Shown here in pieces: positions 61,247 through 64,000 of a stretch of 64,000 bases of DNA; within the stretch, counting starts at the first letter, position 1, and every line of letters starts with the position of its first letter. The DNA comes from Prescottella soli. Its GTDB lineage: Bacteria; Actinomycetota; Actinomycetes; Mycobacteriales; Mycobacteriaceae. The position numbers and the translations under genes are program-made. Below the pieces are notes generated by a model. That model saw only the letters and a list, made by a program, of their open reading frames with translations. It made no database searches and was not told the origin of the DNA. Location: positions 3,410,001 to 3,474,000 of the forward strand of contig NZ_CP157276.1 in the NCBI RefSeq assembly GCF_040024445.1. Reading direction: 5' to 3'.

Positions 61247-64000
61247 GTGGACTCCGCAGGACCCGCAAAACGTGAACCCGAACCCGGCGCTGCCGATTCT
61301 CGCGAGCCGCGACGGCAATTGGTGGGATCCCGATTCCCGCTGTCGGAGGCGCAGCGCGCCCTGTGGTTCGCGCAGCAGCTCGTGCCCGACGTCCCACTGT
61401 TCATCGCGCAGTACGTCGATATCGAGGGCCCGCTCGATATCGACCGTCTGCGGGAAGCGAACGTCCGTGCAGCTTTCGAGTTCCAGTCGCCGGGCGTGCG
61501 AGTCGTCACCGTGGACGGCGAGCCGCTGCAGTACGTCGACCCGGTGCGGGACAGGTCGATCAGGCTCATGGATCTGCGCGCCGAGCGCGACCCGATCGGT
61601 GCCGCTCAGGAGTGGATGCGGCGCGAGATGGCGACCCCGATCGATCTGTCCGTCGACTGGCTGATCGAGACCGCAGTCCTCCAGGTCGGCGATCGGCATT
61701 TCCTGTGGTACAGCCGAAGTCACCACATCGCGCTCGACGGCTACGCCGCCGCCACGATGCTCTACCGGATCGCCGACCTCTACACTGCTGCGATCGAGGG
61801 GCGCGAGCCCGATCCGGCGAGTGCGGCCGACCTGCGCGCCCTACTCGAGATCGACGAGCGCTACCGGGGGTCGGGACGCCACGAGGCGGACCGGGAGTAT
61901 TGGGCGAGAACGCTTTCCGATGTCCGTGGGATCTCACTGAGCGAGTCGACGGCGCCCGCGGTCGCCGAGAGTAGGCTCGCGAGCGCCGCACTGTCGGCCC
62001 CGACGGTCCGCGCACTCGAGCGGTCGGAGGGGGCGGAGTCGACCGGGGTGTCGGCCGCCGTGCGGATCGTCGCCGCGTTCGCGTGCTACCTGAGTCGGAT
62101 GACGGGGCGGCGGGACGTGCTCGTGAACATCCCGGTCTCGGCCCGCACCACTGCGCTGCTTCGGCGGTCCGGTGGAATGACCGTCAACCTCCTGCCGCTG
62201 CCGGTGGAGATCGCCGGTGACGACACCGTGGCGTCGCTCTCGAATCGGATCCAGCTCGAACTCGTTGCGGCGCTGCGACATCAGCGCTGCAACCGGGCCG
62301 ACATCCTGCGTGACCTCGGTAGGGATCCGCCGGCGCCGATCGTGAACGTGATGTTCTTCCACCCGGAGATCGTGATGGGCGACCTCCGCACCGAGTTCCA
62401 CATCCTCACCTCCGGTCCGGTCGACGACCTGCTGGTCAACGTCTACCAATCCGGAACGCCCGTACGGACGTTCGTCGACTTCCGGGCGAACCCGAACCGG
62501 TACGGTGCGGGCGAGCAGCGGACCTACCATCGGCTGTTCGTGGACCTGGTCGAGGAGTTCGTGGCCGCCGATCCGCAGACGCCCCTCGGCGAACTACGCG
62601 CGGCTGCATCGCCACCGTTCTCACACCCGGCCACGCGGACGCCCGCGCCCGCCGAGACCGGGGAGGCCGACGACTCCGATGCCGCCGCAGCACTGACTGA
62701 GTCGGAGGCGGAGATCGAGCGGGCGATCGCCGACACGTTCGCGGCCGTGCTCGCCACCGGGCGGCCCGTCGGCCCCGAGGACAGCTTCTTCGACCTGGGC
62801 GGCGACTCGCTGGTGGCGACGAAGGTGGTCGCCCGCCTGAACGCGACGCTCCGCGCGGCGCTGACCGTCCGCGACCTGTTCGAGAGGCCCACGGTGCGGC
62901 GACTGGCGGGATTCGTCGAGTCGGCGCTCGGCGAGGACGGGTCGTGGGCGAGCGGGGTCGCTCCGTCCGCGCCGACTCGCCGCGACCGGCCCGACCGGCT
63001 GCCGTTGTCGCCGGCGCAGCAGCGCATGTGGTTCGTCGACCAGCTCGACACGGCGTCCCCGGTGTACAACATCCCCTTCGCGGTGACCCTGACCGGAGAC
63101 CTCGACACCGACGCGCTCCGCGCGGCTCTCGCCGACGTCGTCGAGCGGCACGAGACGCTGCGGACGGTGTTCCCGTCGGATGCGCTCGGGCCGCACCAGG
63201 TTGTCGTCGATGCCCGGGACGCCGTGCCGGATCTTCGGCCCGTCGAGATCGACCGGGGGGACCTGTGGGACGCGGTGCTCGCCGAGGCCGCAGTGGGGTT
63301 CGACGTGAGCGCGCAGCTTCCGCTGCGCACCAGACTCTTTCGGACCGCACCCGACGAGCACGTGCTGGCCGTCGTCGCGCATCACATCGCTGCGGACGGG
63401 CAGTCGATGGTGCCGCTCGCGCGCGACGTCATGGTGGCGTACGCCGCGCGCCATGAGGGGCAGGCGCCGCGATGGGATCCGCTGCCGCTGCAGTACGCCG
63501 ACTACACGCTGTGGCAGCGGGACCTGCTCGGCGACCCGGCCGACACCGATTCGGTGTCCGCCCGTGGGCTGCGGTACTGGACAGCGCAACTGGCCGACCT
63601 ACCTCCGGTCATCTCGCTGCCGCTCGACCGCCCTCGCCCGCCCCTGATGTCGCCCGCCGGTGACACGGTCCCGTTCGTGATCGGCCCCGACGTCCACCGC
63701 AGCCTGGTCGATCTCGCCCGGACCCGCGACTGCACGTTGTTCATGGTGCTGCACACCGCATTCGCCGTGCTGCTCGCGCGACTCGGCGCCGGTCGCGACG
63801 TCGCGATCGGCACCCCGGTCGTCGGACGTGCCGCGCCCGAACTCGACGACCTGGTGGGGATGTTCGTCAACACCCTCGTCCTGCGCACCGACGTCGATCC
63901 CGGGGCGTCGTTCGTCGACGTGCTCGCCCACGTGCGCGAGACGGATCTGCAGGCGCTCGCCAACACCGAGCTGCCGTTCGAACGCCTCGTCGAGGCGTTC
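61247..64000 (+). CDS. Nonribosomal peptide synthetase, N-terminal part (C-T-C...), cut by window edge
   Basis: The frame is open from GTG at 61247 to the last base, 918 codons. A first condensation domain (about residues 25-440) has PLSEAQRALWFAQQL and the active HHIALDG at His159-His160. A carrier domain follows with FFDLGGDSL, where Ser521 takes the phosphopantetheine arm. A second condensation domain begins near residue 585 with LSPAQQRMWFVDQL and has HHIAADG at 712. No adenylation domain precedes the first carrier, so it must be loaded in trans or skipped. GGGGG lies six bases before the GTG. It is divergent from the TetR gene across 210 bases without a gene. The product is unknown; siderophores and glycopeptidolipid-like peptides are options. 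Confidence 0.92.
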   Translation, partial: MDSAGPAKREPEPGAADSREPRRQLVGSRFPLSEAQRALWFAQQLVPDVPLFIAQYVDIEGPLDIDRLREANVRAAFEFQSPGVRVVTVDGEPLQYVDPVRDRSIRLMDLRAERDPIGAAQEWMRREMATPIDLSVDWLIETAVLQVGDRHFLWYSRSHHIALDGYAAATMLYRIADLYTAAIEGREPDPASAADLRALLEIDERYRGSGRHEADREYWARTLSDVRGISLSESTAPAVAESRLASAALSAPTVRALERSEGAESTGVSAAVRIVAAFACYLSRMTGRRDVLVNIPVSARTTALLRRSGGMTVNLLPLPVEIAGDDTVASLSNRIQLELVAALRHQRCNRADILRDLGRDPPAPIVNVMFFHPEIVMGDLRTEFHILTSGPVDDLLVNVYQSGTPVRTFVDFRANPNRYGAGEQRTYHRLFVDLVEEFVAADPQTPLGELRAAASPPFSHPATRTPAPAETGEADDSDAAAALTESEAEIERAIADTFAAVLATGRPVGPEDSFFDLGGDSLVATKVVARLNATLRAALTVRDLFERPTVRRLAGFVESALGEDGSWASGVAPSAPTRRDRPDRLPLSPAQQRMWFVDQLDTASPVYNIPFAVTLTGDLDTDALRAALADVVERHETLRTVFPSDALGPHQVVVDARDAVPDLRPVEIDRGDLWDAVLAEAAVGFDVSAQLPLRTRLFRTAPDEHVLAVVAHHIAADGQSMVPLARDVMVAYAARHEGQAPRWDPLPLQYADYTLWQRDLLGDPADTDSVSARGLRYWTAQLADLPPVISLPLDRPRPPLMSPAGDTVPFVIGPDVHRSLVDLARTRDCTLFMVLHTAFAVLLARLGAGRDVAIGTPVVGRAAPELDDLVGMFVNTLVLRTDVDPGASFVDVLAHVRETDLQALANTELPFERLVEAF

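Overview
The window is high-GC DNA from an actinomycete. The gene content points to a mycolic-acid-containing genus, most likely Rhodococcus or a close relative (Gordonia, Nocardia). The evidence is a KshA-type steroid Rieske oxygenase, an MTB12-like lipoprotein, an AurF-like diiron protein, many acyl-CoA enzymes, several Baeyer-Villiger and CoA-ligase type catabolic genes, frequent GTG and TTG starts, and 4-base stop/start overlaps. No rRNA, tRNA, CRISPR array, insertion sequence or integrase was found. Genus and product assignments are inferred from recognised families; no database search was run.

Bases 1-10300 hold a catabolic block on the + strand. It starts with the 3' part of an extradiol dioxygenase, followed by a meta-cleavage-product type hydrolase and a D-2-hydroxyacid dehydrogenase. 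A TauABC/SsuABC-like ABC importer, a class II aldolase/decarboxylase, a ferredoxin reductase with a 7Fe ferredoxin, an alpha/beta hydrolase lacking its catalytic residues, and an IclR regulator follow. Together these suggest uptake, oxygenation and ring opening of an aromatic acid whose oxygenase probably lies upstream of the window.

Bases 10300-26700 continue the theme. A minus-strand group encodes a CoA ligase, a quinone-type reductase, a double-length CoA transferase, a second solute-binding protein of the same type, an enoyl-CoA hydratase and an AurF-like diiron protein. A second IclR gene lies next to a divergent + strand operon for an amidohydrolase, a dehalogenase-like hydrolase, a second class II aldolase, an unknown small protein, an FMN alpha-hydroxyacid oxidase, a thiolase and a CoA ligase. 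The two halves mirror each other and may be two branches of one uncharacterised pathway.

Bases 26700-33200 hold an MFS exporter with a TetR regulator, a 34-residue peptide gene, the wreck of an adenylate cyclase gene, a DUF6319 protein, a secreted serine protease and ilvD. Bases 33200-38500 pair a Baeyer-Villiger monooxygenase with a lipase-family esterase, a TetR regulator and a D-aminoacylase. Bases 38500-50600 hold an oligopeptide-type ABC system with two related binding proteins, a HutC-type GntR regulator, an amidohydrolase and an amidase. This looks like scavenging of amides or peptides.

Bases 50600-64000 hold another MFS exporter with an acyl-CoA dehydrogenase, two lipoproteins, kshA with a small Cys-rich protein, and a TIM-barrel-like orphan. 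Next come two tiny peptide genes flanking a 3-hydroxyacyl-CoA dehydrogenase, then an acyl-CoA dehydrogenase with two near-identical palindromic operators and a TetR gene. The last feature is the 5' end of a nonribosomal peptide synthetase that begins condensation-carrier-condensation without an adenylation domain.
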